Both the position numbers and the translations under genes were made by a program. From an uncultured Psychroserpens sp. (GTDB lineage Bacteria > Bacteroidota > Bacteroidia > Flavobacteriales > Flavobacteriaceae), in the NCBI GenBank assembly GCA_947489585.1, contig CANLEE010000005.1:62001-126000 (forward strand): 64,000 nucleotides of DNA. The letters are read 5' to 3'. Positions 25,158-34,233 of this stretch are shown here, piece by piece. How positions within the stretch are numbered: the stretch's first letter is position 1; every line of letters starts with the position of its first letter. The notes below the pieces were generated by a model. That model did no database searches. It saw nothing but the letters and a program-made list of their open reading frames with translations, and was not told where the DNA came from.

Positions 25158-26120
25158 ATGAGTATCATTTCAACAGACATATCAAAAGCAGTTGCTTTAT
25201 TAAATGCTGAAGCGCTTGTTGCTATTCCTACCGAAACGGTCTATGGATTGGCAGGAAACATCTTTAGCGAGAAAGCGATTGCCAGTATTTTTGAGACTAA
25301 GAAGCGTCCGTTTTTTAATCCGTTGATTGTTCATATTCCATCAGTTGACACTTTAGCAACTGTTGTAAGTTATATTCCAGAAAAAGCAAAACGATTAGCT
25401 GATGCTTTTTGGCCTGGCCCTTTAACGCTTGTGCTTCCTAAAAGTTCTAGGATTCCAGATATTATTACAGCAGGAAAAGATACTGTTGCGGTTCGTATTC
25501 CTAATCATCCAATGGCTTTAAAGTTATTGCAAGCGCTAGACTTTCCGTTGGCTGCACCAAGCGCCAATCCATTTGGAAGTATCAGTCCGACGACTGCACA
25601 ACACGTCAATGACTATTTTAAAGCCGACATAAAAATGGTACTTGATGGCGGTCCATGTCAACGTGGTATTGAATCCACAATTATTGGATTTGATGGTGAA
25701 GAACCGATTATTTACAGGTTAGGTTCAACATCAATTGAAGCGATTGAAAACGTAGTTGGATCTATCAAAATCAAGAATAAAAAAGAGATAGCTCCAGATG
25801 CACCAGGCATGTTAGAACGGCATTACGCACCTTCAACTCGAACGGTTTTAACGGAAGATATTTCCGAAGCTATAGCAATACATCGTGATAAACGCATTGG
25901 TGTTTTAGCATTTCAGAATCTAACACAGCATGATGCCGTGAAATTTCAAATCGTACTCTCAGAAGCCAACGACTTACAAGAAGCGGCTTCAAAACTATAT
26001 GATGCCTTACATCAATTAGATAAGCAAAACTTAGATATTATTATTGCTGAACGTTTCCCTGATTTTGGCTTAGGTAAGTCGATCAATGACAGACTACAAC
26101 GTGCTACCGTTCGTGCTTAG
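25158..26120 (+). CDS. tsaC: L-threonylcarbamoyladenylate synthase (Sua5 type)
   Basis: Makes threonylcarbamoyl-AMP for the t6A37 modification of ANN-decoding tRNAs. The YrdC domain is residues about 1-200 (IPTETVYGLAGN, KKRPFFNPLIVHI, WPGPLTLVLPKS, VAVRIPNHPMA, PSANPFGSISPT). A linker APGMLERHYAPS (about 213-225) leads to the Sua5 C-terminal domain, so this is the long Sua5-like form (320 aa) rather than short TsaC. Convergent with the lipoprotein operon, 4-bp overlap. Confidence 0.94.
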   Translation: MSIISTDISKAVALLNAEALVAIPTETVYGLAGNIFSEKAIASIFETKKRPFFNPLIVHIPSVDTLATVVSYIPEKAKRLADAFWPGPLTLVLPKSSRIPDIITAGKDTVAVRIPNHPMALKLLQALDFPLAAPSANPFGSISPTTAQHVNDYFKADIKMVLDGGPCQRGIESTIIGFDGEEPIIYRLGSTSIEAIENVVGSIKIKNKKEIAPDAPGMLERHYAPSTRTVLTEDISEAIAIHRDKRIGVLAFQNLTQHDAVKFQIVLSEANDLQEAASKLYDALHQLDKQNLDIIIAERFPDFGLGKSINDRLQRATVRA

Positions 26121-26539
26121 AAATTTTCAAACTGTAATTCGAATGCCTCACAATAAATAATTCGTCTTGGAGCATCTTCAGGACCTGGTCGGCTATCTGT
26201 TCTAACATTAACATTGGAATTAGATCTCAAAATTCCAGAATCTGTTCTTTGCACAATGACATTTATACTTTCACCATCTTCAACCAATACATTTATAAAG
26301 CCTTGGCTACCACCATTAATAGCTGCATCTACTTGTATATCTCTGTAAGAAACTATAAAAGTTAGTGAGTTTTCAATTGGTATACAACCACCACTTCCAA
26401 TATCTCCAGCATTATTCTGTAATGTTACAAGAACTGTTTTTCGATCTGGTTCGTCCTCTTCATCTTCATCATCACAAGAAAAGGAGAACAAAAACGGTGT
26501 CATTAATAGAAAAAATAATATGGGTTTAAATGTTTTCAT
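26117..26539 (-). CDS. Small lipoprotein of unknown function (fourth of cluster)
   Basis: Start taken at the ATG giving MKTFKPILFFLL; an ATG two codons earlier (26545) is possible. The lipobox (LFSFSC) is followed at once by a strongly acidic DDEDEEDE tract, typical of the lipoprotein export signal for surface display in Bacteroidota. The rest is a beta-rich domain of about 110 residues. VEDGESINVIV and IIYCEAF align with VRDRESINVKI and VTYCHSL in the next gene, so the two are paralogues. Last gene of the operon reading from 28063. Function unknown. Confidence 0.8.
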   Translation of the reverse strand: MKTFKPILFFLLMTPFLFSFSCDDEDEEDEPDRKTVLVTLQNNAGDIGSGGCIPIENSLTFIVSYRDIQVDAAINGGSQGFINVLVEDGESINVIVQRTDSGILRSNSNVNVRTDSRPGPEDAPRRIIYCEAFELQFENF

Positions 26540-26559
26540 AAGCATTGAATTTTAAAAAT

Positions 26560-26997
26560 CTAGTAAAATATATCCCAACGAACACCATTAGTCAAGCTAT
26601 GGCAATAGGTAACAGAAAGTTCATTTCCGATAGGTTCTAAATCTTCATCTGAAACTTCGTCGCTAAAAATAAATGGGATGTTGGCCTCTGCAATAGCCTC
26701 TTCTACTGAAGGGAAAAATATCTTAACGTTAATAGATTCTCTATCTCTCACAAGCGGTATGAATTTCTCGTAAGCAGCACCAGGTTCAAGTGTTTGAGTG
26801 ACTTGAGTTCCGTCTGGAAATGTGATTAAAAATGTAAATGATAGTTGGCCACCATTACAAGACTGATTGCTTCTATTTAAAAACGTTACTGTAAATGGTG
26901 CTTCTCTTAAATTAAGGTCACTATCATCTTCATCACATGAGCATAGTAATGGAATGACCATCAATACTAGTAGTATATTTTTAAGTGTCTTTTTCAT
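26560..26997 (-). CDS. Small lipoprotein of unknown function (third of cluster)
   Basis: 145 residues with signal peptide and lipobox LLCSC followed by DEDDSD, again an acidic post-cysteine tract suggesting outer-membrane surface exposure. A paralogue of the downstream 26117-26539 product: shared ESINV block, conserved YC pair near the C-terminus and a GG-containing first strand. Two conserved cysteines (one in the SCNGG region, one in TYC) could form a disulfide. No recognisable domain. Confidence 0.8.
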   Translation of the reverse strand: MKKTLKNILLVLMVIPLLCSCDEDDSDLNLREAPFTVTFLNRSNQSCNGGQLSFTFLITFPDGTQVTQTLEPGAAYEKFIPLVRDRESINVKIFFPSVEEAIAEANIPFIFSDEVSDEDLEPIGNELSVTYCHSLTNGVRWDIFY

Positions 26998-27006
26998 AAT
27001 AACAAT

Positions 27007-27573
27007 TTATAGGTTATCAACATCAGGTTTTATAGTGACTGTCACTGTAATTGAAACATCCATTATAAAACTTACTGGGTTATCTGAAACTGACCCACTA
27101 TAATAGAATCCAATATTATCATTCTGTGTCATTGCAGCATTAACAGGACTAAAATCACCATTAAGCGTATAGAGTGTATTATTAAAATCTGCTTGCGCCA
27201 AATTGGTGAGGACTGTTTCATATTCTTCAGTCCCTTGTCCTACAGAAAAAATTAGAGCACCTTCGACATGCGCATTATCGTTCCCAACTACATCCTTATA
27301 AAAATAGCGCACGCTATTAATTTCAATTTTTGTTATTTCGTCTGGATCACCTAGAATTTCAGTAACATTTGGATCAGTCGCAAAATTCCAAAATCCTTGA
27401 TTCGATTGAAAGTCCATAGCTTCTTCTGGAGATGAGCCATTAGGTACATTAATTTCTAATTCTGTAATAAATGTAGATTGCACCTCTATTTCCTCTTCAA
27501 AAAGTTCTTCGAGATCCTCACAGTTGTAAAGAAAAATGCAGCTTAGGATTGTAATATATCTTAAGATTTTCAT
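27007..27573 (-). CDS. Small lipoprotein of unknown function (second of cluster)
   Basis: The best start is the ATG at 27573 (MKILRYITILSCIFLYNCEDL), 11 bp after the stop of the preceding gene. A frame extending upstream to 27603 would overlap that gene and delay the signal peptide. The lipobox cysteine in LYNC is followed by EDLEELFEEE. The mature part of about 170 residues is unrelated in sequence to its neighbours and has alternating hydrophobic strands. Function unknown; regulated with the cluster. Confidence 0.78.
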   Translation of the reverse strand: MKILRYITILSCIFLYNCEDLEELFEEEIEVQSTFITELEINVPNGSSPEEAMDFQSNQGFWNFATDPNVTEILGDPDEITKIEINSVRYFYKDVVGNDNAHVEGALIFSVGQGTEEYETVLTNLAQADFNNTLYTLNGDFSPVNAAMTQNDNIGFYYSGSVSDNPVSFIMDVSITVTVTIKPDVDNL

Positions 27574-27583
27574 GAGACTATAA

Positions 27584-28063
27584 TTATAATGCACATTGTA
27601 CAAAGCCTTCGATGGCCTCTTCTTCTCCGGTAACTGTATTTACGACAGTTCCATCAAATCTAATACTAGAGCTTATTCCTGAATCAACAACATCTACGGT
27701 TCCAGAAAAGCCCAAATAATTATCTATGGCAACACCATTAGATGCCACTTGCAAAAGAAAAAAGGCGTGACTTGGTTGATCTAAATTATCTCGCATATTA
27801 AAAGTTGCTGTTCTACATTCGCCAGTATGAGTCACAGCAATCGTATATGACAAACCATCACGTTGATAAAATGCGGTATACACACAACTAACATCTAGGC
27901 CGTCATCAGATTGAATATTACAACCTCCATTACCATCGTTTGTAGTCCCTAAAAAATTGATGAAATTATCGTTTGTTCCATCAGAGCTGTCGTCATCACT
28001 GCTACATCCTCCTCCTTGAAGAAATATAAACAACGGCAACAGTATTAAAAGTTTGATTTTCAT
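27584..28063 (-). CDS. Small lipoprotein of unknown function (first of cluster)
   Basis: 159 residues. Signal peptide MKIKLLILLPLFIFLQGGGC with lipobox cysteine, then SSDDDSSDGTND, an acidic/serine tract typical of exported surface lipoproteins. The mature domain has three further cysteines (GGCNIQ, VSCVY and GECRT region) and a terminal QCAL. First gene of a four-lipoprotein operon whose -7 box lies 21 bp from a palindromic operator shared with the divergent two-component operon. Confidence 0.8.
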   Translation of the reverse strand: MKIKLLILLPLFIFLQGGGCSSDDDSSDGTNDNFINFLGTTNDGNGGCNIQSDDGLDVSCVYTAFYQRDGLSYTIAVTHTGECRTATFNMRDNLDQPSHAFFLLQVASNGVAIDNYLGFSGTVDVVDSGISSSIRFDGTVVNTVTGEEEAIEGFVQCAL

Positions 28064-28087
28064 GATTGTTTAGTTTAAGGTTCAAAA

Positions 28088-28095
28088 CAAAGCTA
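28088..28095 (-). promoter_or_regulatory. -7 box (TAGCTTTG) of the lipoprotein operon
   Basis: Exact TAnnTTTG on the minus strand. The end of the box nearest the operator is 31.5 bp from the centre of the palindrome at 28117-28136, exactly mirroring the divergent promoter. No TTG at -33, as expected for an activator-dependent promoter. Confidence 0.65.
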
Positions 28096-28116
28096 TCATT
28101 GAAAATTTATAATTCA

Positions 28117-28136
28117 TATACCTAATGTTAGGTATA
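28117..28136. promoter_or_regulatory. Palindromic operator between divergent lipoprotein and two-component operons
   Basis: TATACCTAATGTTAGGTATA has 9-bp perfect arms. Its centre (28126.5) is equidistant from the two divergent -7 boxes. A related palindrome lies in front of the gene that follows the response regulator (30797-30814). It is most simply a binding site for the response regulator encoded at 30161-30790. Confidence 0.7.
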
Positions 28137-28157
28137 TAAGCCTGACACTATAACTGT

Positions 28158-28165
28158 TACTTTTG
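28158..28165 (+). promoter_or_regulatory. -7 box (TACTTTTG) of the two-component operon
   Basis: Exact TAnnTTTG. Its first base is 31.5 bp from the operator centre, and the TTTG starts 35.5 bp from it. No -33 TTG. Predicted leader about 70 nt. Confidence 0.65.
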
Positions 28166-28241
28166 AAACTATAGAAAAGAACATACTTATAAATACATCA
28201 AAATATTTATTAACTTTAAAACTTAGCTATTAATCAACTTC

Positions 28242-30164
28242 ATGAAAATCCTGTGTGCCATAATCTATGTTATGTCTTTCTTTTTAGGTGCTCAAAACAC
28301 ACAAATAGATAGTCTAAAAACCATTACTAGCTCGTCTAACGATGCTATGGAAGTTGCAAAAGCCAATTTAATATTGGCAAAACTACATGAGCGAATAGAT
28401 CTAAATCAAGGAAAAATATTTGCTCAAAAGGCTTATCAATACAAGTCTAATGATTCTTTATTAGCTGAAACAAATAATCAATTAGGGCGTTTTCAATTTT
28501 TTACGGCTCAGTTAGATTCTGCGGTGTACTATTTTGAGAACACTAAAACATTACTTAAAAAACTTAAAGATGATAAACGTGTTGCAGTCGTTAATATTAG
28601 CCTTGGAGCGATTCAGTTACGACAAGGTGATTATAATAAGACCATAGCGACATTAACTGAAAGTGCTAGCTTTTTCGAAAAAACAAACGACTCGCTTAAT
28701 GCGGCAAAATGTTATAGTAATATCGCTAGTGCCTTTGCAGAATTGGAACTCTTTCCAAAAGCTATTGAGTATAGTGAAAAAGCACTTCAGGTGTTTGAAA
28801 ATTTGAATCAAACACAATTTAGACTCATCACCTTACCTAACTTAGCAACGCAGTATTATAAAAATGGAGACACTTTAAAAGCAATTGATTACAATGCTAA
28901 GGCTGAGCAATTAGCGACTTCTCTAGGAGATAAGCGTTCGTTATCGATTATCTATAATAATCTTGGTGATTTATATTTAAATAAAGATTCAGAAAAGGCA
29001 AAGCAATATCTCGAAAAAACTTTAGCATTAAAAAATGAGCTCAATCTCAAATCTGGAATAGAAGTAGCGCAAAGTAATTTAGGTTATATTCATTTAAAGA
29101 ATCGTGATTATAAAACTGCCATTTCATATTTTAATAAAGCAGAACAAAACATCAAAGGCAAGCAACTAGTCTTTGTGTATAATAATCTACAAGAAGCACA
29201 TAAAGGTTTAGGTCAAATGAATAAGGCCTTAGAATATGCCGAAAAATCTAATCGTTTAAACGACAGTATTCTCAATTCTGAAAGTCAGAAAAACTTCATG
29301 GAAGTTCAAACCAAATACGAAACTGAGAAGAAGGAAAAGGAAATTTTACAGCTTCAAACCGACAACTTAGAAGCCAATTACAAAAGAAGACAAAACCGAA
29401 ACCTTTTAATTGCAGCTGTATCTGCTTTGATCCTTACTTTACTACTCATTTACGTTCTACAAAAAAACGCAAAACGCAAGCGCATTATCATGGAGCAGAA
29501 TTTAACCATCCAAGAGCAAGATTTTAACCAGCTTTTAAAATCACAAGAGCTTGAAGGTATTGACGCTATTTTGGATGCTCAAGAACTAGAGCGTTCAAAA
29601 ATGGCAGCTGATTTACATGATAACTTAGGAAGTAAAGTTGCAACACTTAAACTATATCTTGAAAGCTATGATGACAAAGAAGATTTTTCAGGATTTTACA
29701 ATAAGCTGAAAAAATTAATGAATGACACTTATAATGAAATCCGAAGTATTTCAAAAAATAAAAACTTTGGAGCAGAAATAAGCAAAGGGTTAATTCCATC
29801 AACAAAAGGTATTGCTAAGCAAATTTCAGATTCAAAAAAAATTGACATTAAAGTGATCAATATTGATGTGAATAAACGTATTGAAAACACTCTTGAAATT
29901 CAAATTTTTAGAATTATTCAGGAATTATTGACCAATATCATTAAACATTCAAATGCTACTGAAGCTACCATTCAGTTTTCAGAACAAGACAATGTATTAA
30001 CTATTATGGTTGAAGACAATGGTAAAGGTTTTAATATTAATGCTTCAAAATCTGGAATTGGACTCATCAACATAGAACAGCGCATTGAGAAAATTGAAGG
30101 TGAATTTGTCATCGATACGTCTATAGGAAATGGTACAACCGTAATTTTAAATATTCCGTTATGA
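28242..30164 (+). CDS. TPR-containing sensor histidine kinase (NarX/LytS-like HisKA_3 type)
   Basis: Signal peptide (about 1-17), then a periplasmic TPR solenoid (about 30-340; repeated N-A-x-C-Y/L-N patterns such as AAKCYSNIASAFAELELFPKAIEYSEKAL). A coiled-coil segment follows (about 345-385), one membrane helix (about 390-407), a second coiled coil, then the dimerisation/phosphoacceptor box with LHDNLGSKVATL (His459). The HATPase_c domain is about 540-640 (QELLTNIIKHSNA, VEDNGKGFN, GIGLINIEQRIEKIEG). It overlaps the response-regulator gene by 4 bp (ATGA). Periplasmic TPR kinases of this type are common in flavobacteria; the ligand is unknown. Confidence 0.93.
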   Translation: MKILCAIIYVMSFFLGAQNTQIDSLKTITSSSNDAMEVAKANLILAKLHERIDLNQGKIFAQKAYQYKSNDSLLAETNNQLGRFQFFTAQLDSAVYYFENTKTLLKKLKDDKRVAVVNISLGAIQLRQGDYNKTIATLTESASFFEKTNDSLNAAKCYSNIASAFAELELFPKAIEYSEKALQVFENLNQTQFRLITLPNLATQYYKNGDTLKAIDYNAKAEQLATSLGDKRSLSIIYNNLGDLYLNKDSEKAKQYLEKTLALKNELNLKSGIEVAQSNLGYIHLKNRDYKTAISYFNKAEQNIKGKQLVFVYNNLQEAHKGLGQMNKALEYAEKSNRLNDSILNSESQKNFMEVQTKYETEKKEKEILQLQTDNLEANYKRRQNRNLLIAAVSALILTLLLIYVLQKNAKRKRIIMEQNLTIQEQDFNQLLKSQELEGIDAILDAQELERSKMAADLHDNLGSKVATLKLYLESYDDKEDFSGFYNKLKKLMNDTYNEIRSISKNKNFGAEISKGLIPSTKGIAKQISDSKKIDIKVINIDVNKRIENTLEIQIFRIIQELLTNIIKHSNATEATIQFSEQDNVLTIMVEDNGKGFNINASKSGIGLINIEQRIEKIEGEFVIDTSIGNGTTVILNIPL

Positions 30165-30790
30165 CCATTAAAATTATCATAGCAGACGATCATCAACTCT
30201 TTATAGATGGCATAAAATCTATTCTATCAAAATCTTTAGATATTGAAACTATTGGTGAAGCAAATAATGGCCTTCAAGTCTTAAAACTTCTTGAAGAAGG
30301 TTTACTACCTGATGTTATTTTGACAGATATTAGAATGCCAATCATGGATGGTGTAACCTTGACCAAAACCGTGTCTAAAGACTACCCTAACCTCAAAATT
30401 TTAGCATTAAGCATGTTTGATCAAACTGTAGATGTCATTGAAATGTTAGATGCTGGAGCTAAAGGTTATGTCACAAAAAATGTAGATAAAACCGAATTGG
30501 ATACTGCAATACATACTATAGTTAAAGGAGACTATTTTTTTAGCGCTAATTTACCTGAAGATATTAAAGATTGGTTTCATAAGGAAAATAACATTGCAAA
30601 CAATCAATTATTAACCAAACGCGAAACTGAAATTCTTCAACTCATCGTCAAAGGCAGAACCTCTTTACAAATGGCAAAGCACTTAAAATTGAGTAAATAT
30701 ACTGTTGATACACACCGTAAAAACATTCATAAAAAATTAGGTATTAAAAGCAACACTGGTCTAGTGAACTACGCTCTAAAACATTTGTAA
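30161..30790 (+). CDS. NarL/LuxR-family response regulator
   Basis: Receiver domain about 1-120 (IIIADDHQLFIDG, phosphoacceptor Asp56 in VILTDIRMP, conserved Lys in KGYVTKNVD). C-terminal LuxR-type HTH about 150-208 (LTKRETEILQLIVKGRTSLQMAKHLKLSKYTVDTHRKNIHKKLG). Translationally coupled to the kinase. Palindromes with ATACCTA-N4-TAGGTAT or a close variant precede its own operon, the divergent lipoprotein operon and the next gene, so autoregulation and control of both neighbours are likely. Paralogous to the orphan regulator at 55406-56041; recognition helices differ (SKYTVDTHRKNIHKK against SDRTVEKHKSHIRTK). Confidence 0.95.
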   Translation: MTIKIIIADDHQLFIDGIKSILSKSLDIETIGEANNGLQVLKLLEEGLLPDVILTDIRMPIMDGVTLTKTVSKDYPNLKILALSMFDQTVDVIEMLDAGAKGYVTKNVDKTELDTAIHTIVKGDYFFSANLPEDIKDWFHKENNIANNQLLTKRETEILQLIVKGRTSLQMAKHLKLSKYTVDTHRKNIHKKLGIKSNTGLVNYALKHL

Positions 30791-30796
30791 GTTTAT

Positions 30797-30843
30797 ATAC
30801 CTATAATTAGGTATTTCTTTTTTTATATATAGATGATAATTTG
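30797..30843 (+). promoter_or_regulatory. Palindromic operator plus -7-like element before the PEGA gene
   Basis: ATACCTATAATTAGGTAT (30797-30814; 7-bp arms, 4-bp spacer) is followed by ATAATTTG at 30836-30843. The TTTG begins 34.5 bp from the palindrome centre, within 1 bp of the spacing at 28117-28165 and in the small-RNA array. It starts 7 bp after the response-regulator stop codon. Confidence 0.6.
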
Positions 30844-30875
30844 TGACTTCTAATTAACCTATAATTTTGACACTC

Positions 30876-31574
30876 ATGGCAAAGTACATCTTACTATTTT
30901 TTCTATGCTTTACTTTAGGAGCACATTCAGGGCATGCAATTTCCAATGATAATACATATGCCTTTTTTGGCAAAAAGAAAATAGATTTTGGGTGTTCAGA
31001 AACTGATGCTGAGATTTATGTCAATGGCAAACTTCTTGGAAAAGGTAGTATGGAGCTCATTGTTCCTTCTAAAGATTGCATTACTGTAATAGTAAAAAAA
31101 ACAGGATTTTTATCTGAAAAGATTGAATTTTGTAATCGGAAAAATATGCCCAAACCGCCAAAGTCTTATTATTTAGAACTAAAATCGGACGATGCTTACA
31201 ATGCATCTATTCAAACAGATATTGCCAATGTTGATATTGAGTTAGTATGTAATACAACATCGAAAGATAAAGCATGGAAGCTTATTAATCAAATTGTATT
31301 ATCACATTTTGACGTGATAGAAATGACAGACAAAGAAACGGGTTATGTTCGCACTGCTTGGTCGCTACAGACGTTTCTACAAAACTCAATTAGAACCCGT
31401 GTCATTGTAAAGCAAACAGGTGACAGCCCTACAGTTTTTAAAGTAAAGTTAGTAAGTGAACAATCTGGATTACCACTTACAAGTGTGAAGAGTGATCAAC
31501 TATTTAGAGAATGGGATCGTGTATTACGAACGTATGTCAATATCATATCAGAATTACAAGCAAGAGTTCGTTAA
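30876..31574 (+). CDS. PEGA-domain exported protein
   Basis: Start chosen at the ATG giving MAKYILLFFLCF; an in-frame TTG three codons upstream is less likely. Signal peptide about 1-22. A PEGA-like beta domain follows (about 38-100; AEIYVNGKLLGKGSMELIVPSKDCITVIVKKTGFLSEKIEF), resembling surface-carbohydrate or S-layer associated repeats. The C-terminal domain of about 110 residues (IDVELVC-like strands, SKDKAWKLINQIVLSHFDVIEMTD) is unrecognised. The operator in front suggests it belongs to the regulon of the preceding two-component system. Confidence 0.8.
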   Translation: MAKYILLFFLCFTLGAHSGHAISNDNTYAFFGKKKIDFGCSETDAEIYVNGKLLGKGSMELIVPSKDCITVIVKKTGFLSEKIEFCNRKNMPKPPKSYYLELKSDDAYNASIQTDIANVDIELVCNTTSKDKAWKLINQIVLSHFDVIEMTDKETGYVRTAWSLQTFLQNSIRTRVIVKQTGDSPTVFKVKLVSEQSGLPLTSVKSDQLFREWDRVLRTYVNIISELQARVR

Positions 31575-31575
31575 A

Positions 31576-34233
31576 CTAAAGTACAAATCTATAAGTCGCC
31601 TTAATTAAAAAGGTGTTTTCAGGTTTCTGACCAAATATTTGATCATCGATAATACCACTAAAATTATCATTCACATCACCTAAACCTGTAATTCCTTGTG
31701 ACCAGACTAAAAATATTTCAGAGCCTGGGATATATTCCCAACGCACTACTAAATTTGATCTAAATTGGACAAAAGCAAAGTCTGGATTGCCAAACTCATA
31801 ATCTACAGTTGCATCGCCATTTTCATCTACACTATACAACCCATCTTCTTCTGAAATTTGATTAGAACCATACCAAGTGACACGTTCATTTAAATTTTCG
31901 GCTGTAGGATCATTTACAAAATTGAAGTTAGAATACTTCGCTTTAAATATAAAAGGCTGCCCATAATATTGAATGGTCAAATTCGGATTAATATTATAGT
32001 TAACCCTCAAAGTGGCACTCAAACTTTCGTTATCAATTTCACCTAGAATATAACGAGGGGTTCCATTGAAATCAGACTCGGTAACATATTGTGTTTTATT
32101 TGGGTTTTCTTCATATTGAAAATTTAAAGACATACTTAATGAATTAAGAGGCTGATACCTAAAGCGCAACTCATAACGGTCTAATGAAAAGTTGTTTTGT
32201 TTTGCTCTTGAATTGACATATCCTATAGTTGTACTCAATTTTTTACGTTGATCTGTTCCGACGAACATATACCAGAAATTCTCTTCATTCCAACGCCATC
32301 TTGGACCTCCTCTTAAAACCGTATTGCTATAAATTCGAGGTTTATGAGCTGCTCCAAAATCAGCAAACCAGTTGTTTATGAAATTAATATTACCACTCAT
32401 TTCATACTGAATTCTATTATAATTGCCTTCGAAATCATATTGTGTAAATTGTTCTAAACCGATATTTGCGCGTCTAAACCAACTTGTAGGTTTATTAAAC
32501 AAGCGTCTAATATTAAAGTACTGGGATATAATATCTGCTTGTCGTAAAAATCCAATATCATTAAGTTCTAATTCGGGAGATTTCCAATTTCCTCCAAGCG
32601 TATAGCGCCATTTATCGCTGCCACGTTGCCCAAACTCTAATCGACCACCCGTTCCTGTTAATGAGGTTTTATTTGGATCTACACTAACATGACTTGCATC
32701 TGTTCTTTGAAATAAATGTGTTAAAGAGGTTTGTGTATTCGTAATTGCTTCTTTACTTCCATTAACATTACTAAGCGTTAAGTTTCCTAATACATAATAC
32801 TTTCGGTCCTTCCAATTATGTCTAAAATCAACACCCCCTGTGTAGGCGCTTTTTCTTAGGAAATCTAGATTCCCTTCTAATTTTCTATTGGTAGAGGTGA
32901 AAATAGCTCCTATATAAGAGTTTCTATCATTAAAATCTTTTTGAGCTCTAGCGACTAAGTAATTGGTAAATGGTTCAACCAATTCTTCTCGTTTTTCGCC
33001 TACTTCTGGCAAACTATTAATCACATCATCTCTTTCATCTAATCTTATTTCGGCATACTCTTTAGCTGTAATACTTTCTAGAAGCCCGATAGCCCAACCG
33101 TTTTTAGTTTTACCACTAAATTTAGCAGCACCAAGTATGGTTGTAAAGTTTGGGATATCTTCATACTCACCTAAGCTTCCATCGGCTGTAGTGAAGCCTT
33201 GAGGAGACCTTCCAATTCGTCTAGAAAAAAACACATTATCTCTACCGCCACCTACTCTAAAATCAAAGACGTTTTTATTTTCAACAAAAAATGGTCGTCG
33301 TTCCTGAAAGAAAATTTCAAAACCATCTAATGCAATTGCTCCAGGATCGGCATCAACTTGCCCGAAATCTGGATTAATAGTTAAATCAACGGTCAAGTCA
33401 TTTGTGATTCCAATTTTTGCATCTAATCCTCCTGTTAGTTTCGTATCGTTCCCATCCCTAAACGGATTACCAGCTTCAGCTTGATAAGTATCTAACTGAG
33501 CAACAGTATAAGGCTGAATTTCTAATTGTTTTTGGGGTTTTAATCCAACAAGACCCCTTAATTCACCAAACTCACTTACCCATCCTGGTGGATTCGCATT
33601 TAAAGGTTGCCAAGTTGAGCGCTCTTCATTATTAAAGTAGCGTCTTGTAGATTGCAATCCCCAAACCTGCTCTTCCAAATCACCAAATCGCAACTGACTT
33701 AATGGAATACGCAATTCGGCGGTCCAACCATCATCATCTATAGTTGTACCAGCATACCAAATTGGATTCCAACTACTATCAAAGTTGCCATTATCAGATA
33801 TAAATTCATCACCTTTTACTCCAGATGCTGAAATTGTAAATGAAAAACCTGTTCTATCATCATTATAACTTCCTAAATTGATCTCCACCCAATCTCCAGG
33901 AAAATCATCACGTCGTCCCATTCGTTTTTCAATAGTAGAAGGATCTGCCTGATAACATTTAAAAGCGACATAAAGATTTTTATCATCATAGACGATTTTC
34001 ATTTTAGTTTGTTCTGATGGCGATGTTCCTACGTCTGGCTGAAATTCTACATAGTCTGATGTCCACTCTACAAGGTCCCATGCAGATTCATCTAGTAATC
34101 CGTCAATTGTTGGTGGTTTTAGGTCTTTGATTGAAGCTGTGGTATAAACTCTTTTAGGAATTGAAGTTTCACTTTGAGCATCTAAAATGGTTGTACTGCA
34201 TAAAAATACAGCAATTAGAGCGTAAATTCTCAT
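31576..34233 (-). CDS. DUF5916 outer-membrane protein with N-terminal CBM9-like domain
   Basis: 885 residues. Signal peptide about 1-19 (ending LDAQS). A CBM9-like (DUF1083-type) beta-sandwich follows at about 35-225 (IDGLLDESAWDLVEW, KIVYDDKNLYVAFKCY, GWTAELRIPLSQLRF). The rest is a DUF5916 domain rich in amphipathic beta strands, ending in an aromatic F-V-L terminus as in outer-membrane barrels. The family is widespread in Bacteroidota with no established function; it is sometimes annotated as a hydrolase without proof. Convergent with the PEGA gene, 1-bp gap. Confidence 0.88.
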   Translation of the reverse strand: MRIYALIAVFLCSTTILDAQSETSIPKRVYTTASIKDLKPPTIDGLLDESAWDLVEWTSDYVEFQPDVGTSPSEQTKMKIVYDDKNLYVAFKCYQADPSTIEKRMGRRDDFPGDWVEINLGSYNDDRTGFSFTISASGVKGDEFISDNGNFDSSWNPIWYAGTTIDDDGWTAELRIPLSQLRFGDLEEQVWGLQSTRRYFNNEERSTWQPLNANPPGWVSEFGELRGLVGLKPQKQLEIQPYTVAQLDTYQAEAGNPFRDGNDTKLTGGLDAKIGITNDLTVDLTINPDFGQVDADPGAIALDGFEIFFQERRPFFVENKNVFDFRVGGGRDNVFFSRRIGRSPQGFTTADGSLGEYEDIPNFTTILGAAKFSGKTKNGWAIGLLESITAKEYAEIRLDERDDVINSLPEVGEKREELVEPFTNYLVARAQKDFNDRNSYIGAIFTSTNRKLEGNLDFLRKSAYTGGVDFRHNWKDRKYYVLGNLTLSNVNGSKEAITNTQTSLTHLFQRTDASHVSVDPNKTSLTGTGGRLEFGQRGSDKWRYTLGGNWKSPELELNDIGFLRQADIISQYFNIRRLFNKPTSWFRRANIGLEQFTQYDFEGNYNRIQYEMSGNINFINNWFADFGAAHKPRIYSNTVLRGGPRWRWNEENFWYMFVGTDQRKKLSTTIGYVNSRAKQNNFSLDRYELRFRYQPLNSLSMSLNFQYEENPNKTQYVTESDFNGTPRYILGEIDNESLSATLRVNYNINPNLTIQYYGQPFIFKAKYSNFNFVNDPTAENLNERVTWYGSNQISEEDGLYSVDENGDATVDYEFGNPDFAFVQFRSNLVVRWEYIPGSEIFLVWSQGITGLGDVNDNFSGIIDDQIFGQKPENTFLIKATYRFVL

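Noticed and set aside
27574..27603. Upstream start for the second lipoprotein, overlapping the first
   Set aside because: It would put 10 polar/aromatic residues before a clear signal peptide; the ATG at 27573 fits better.
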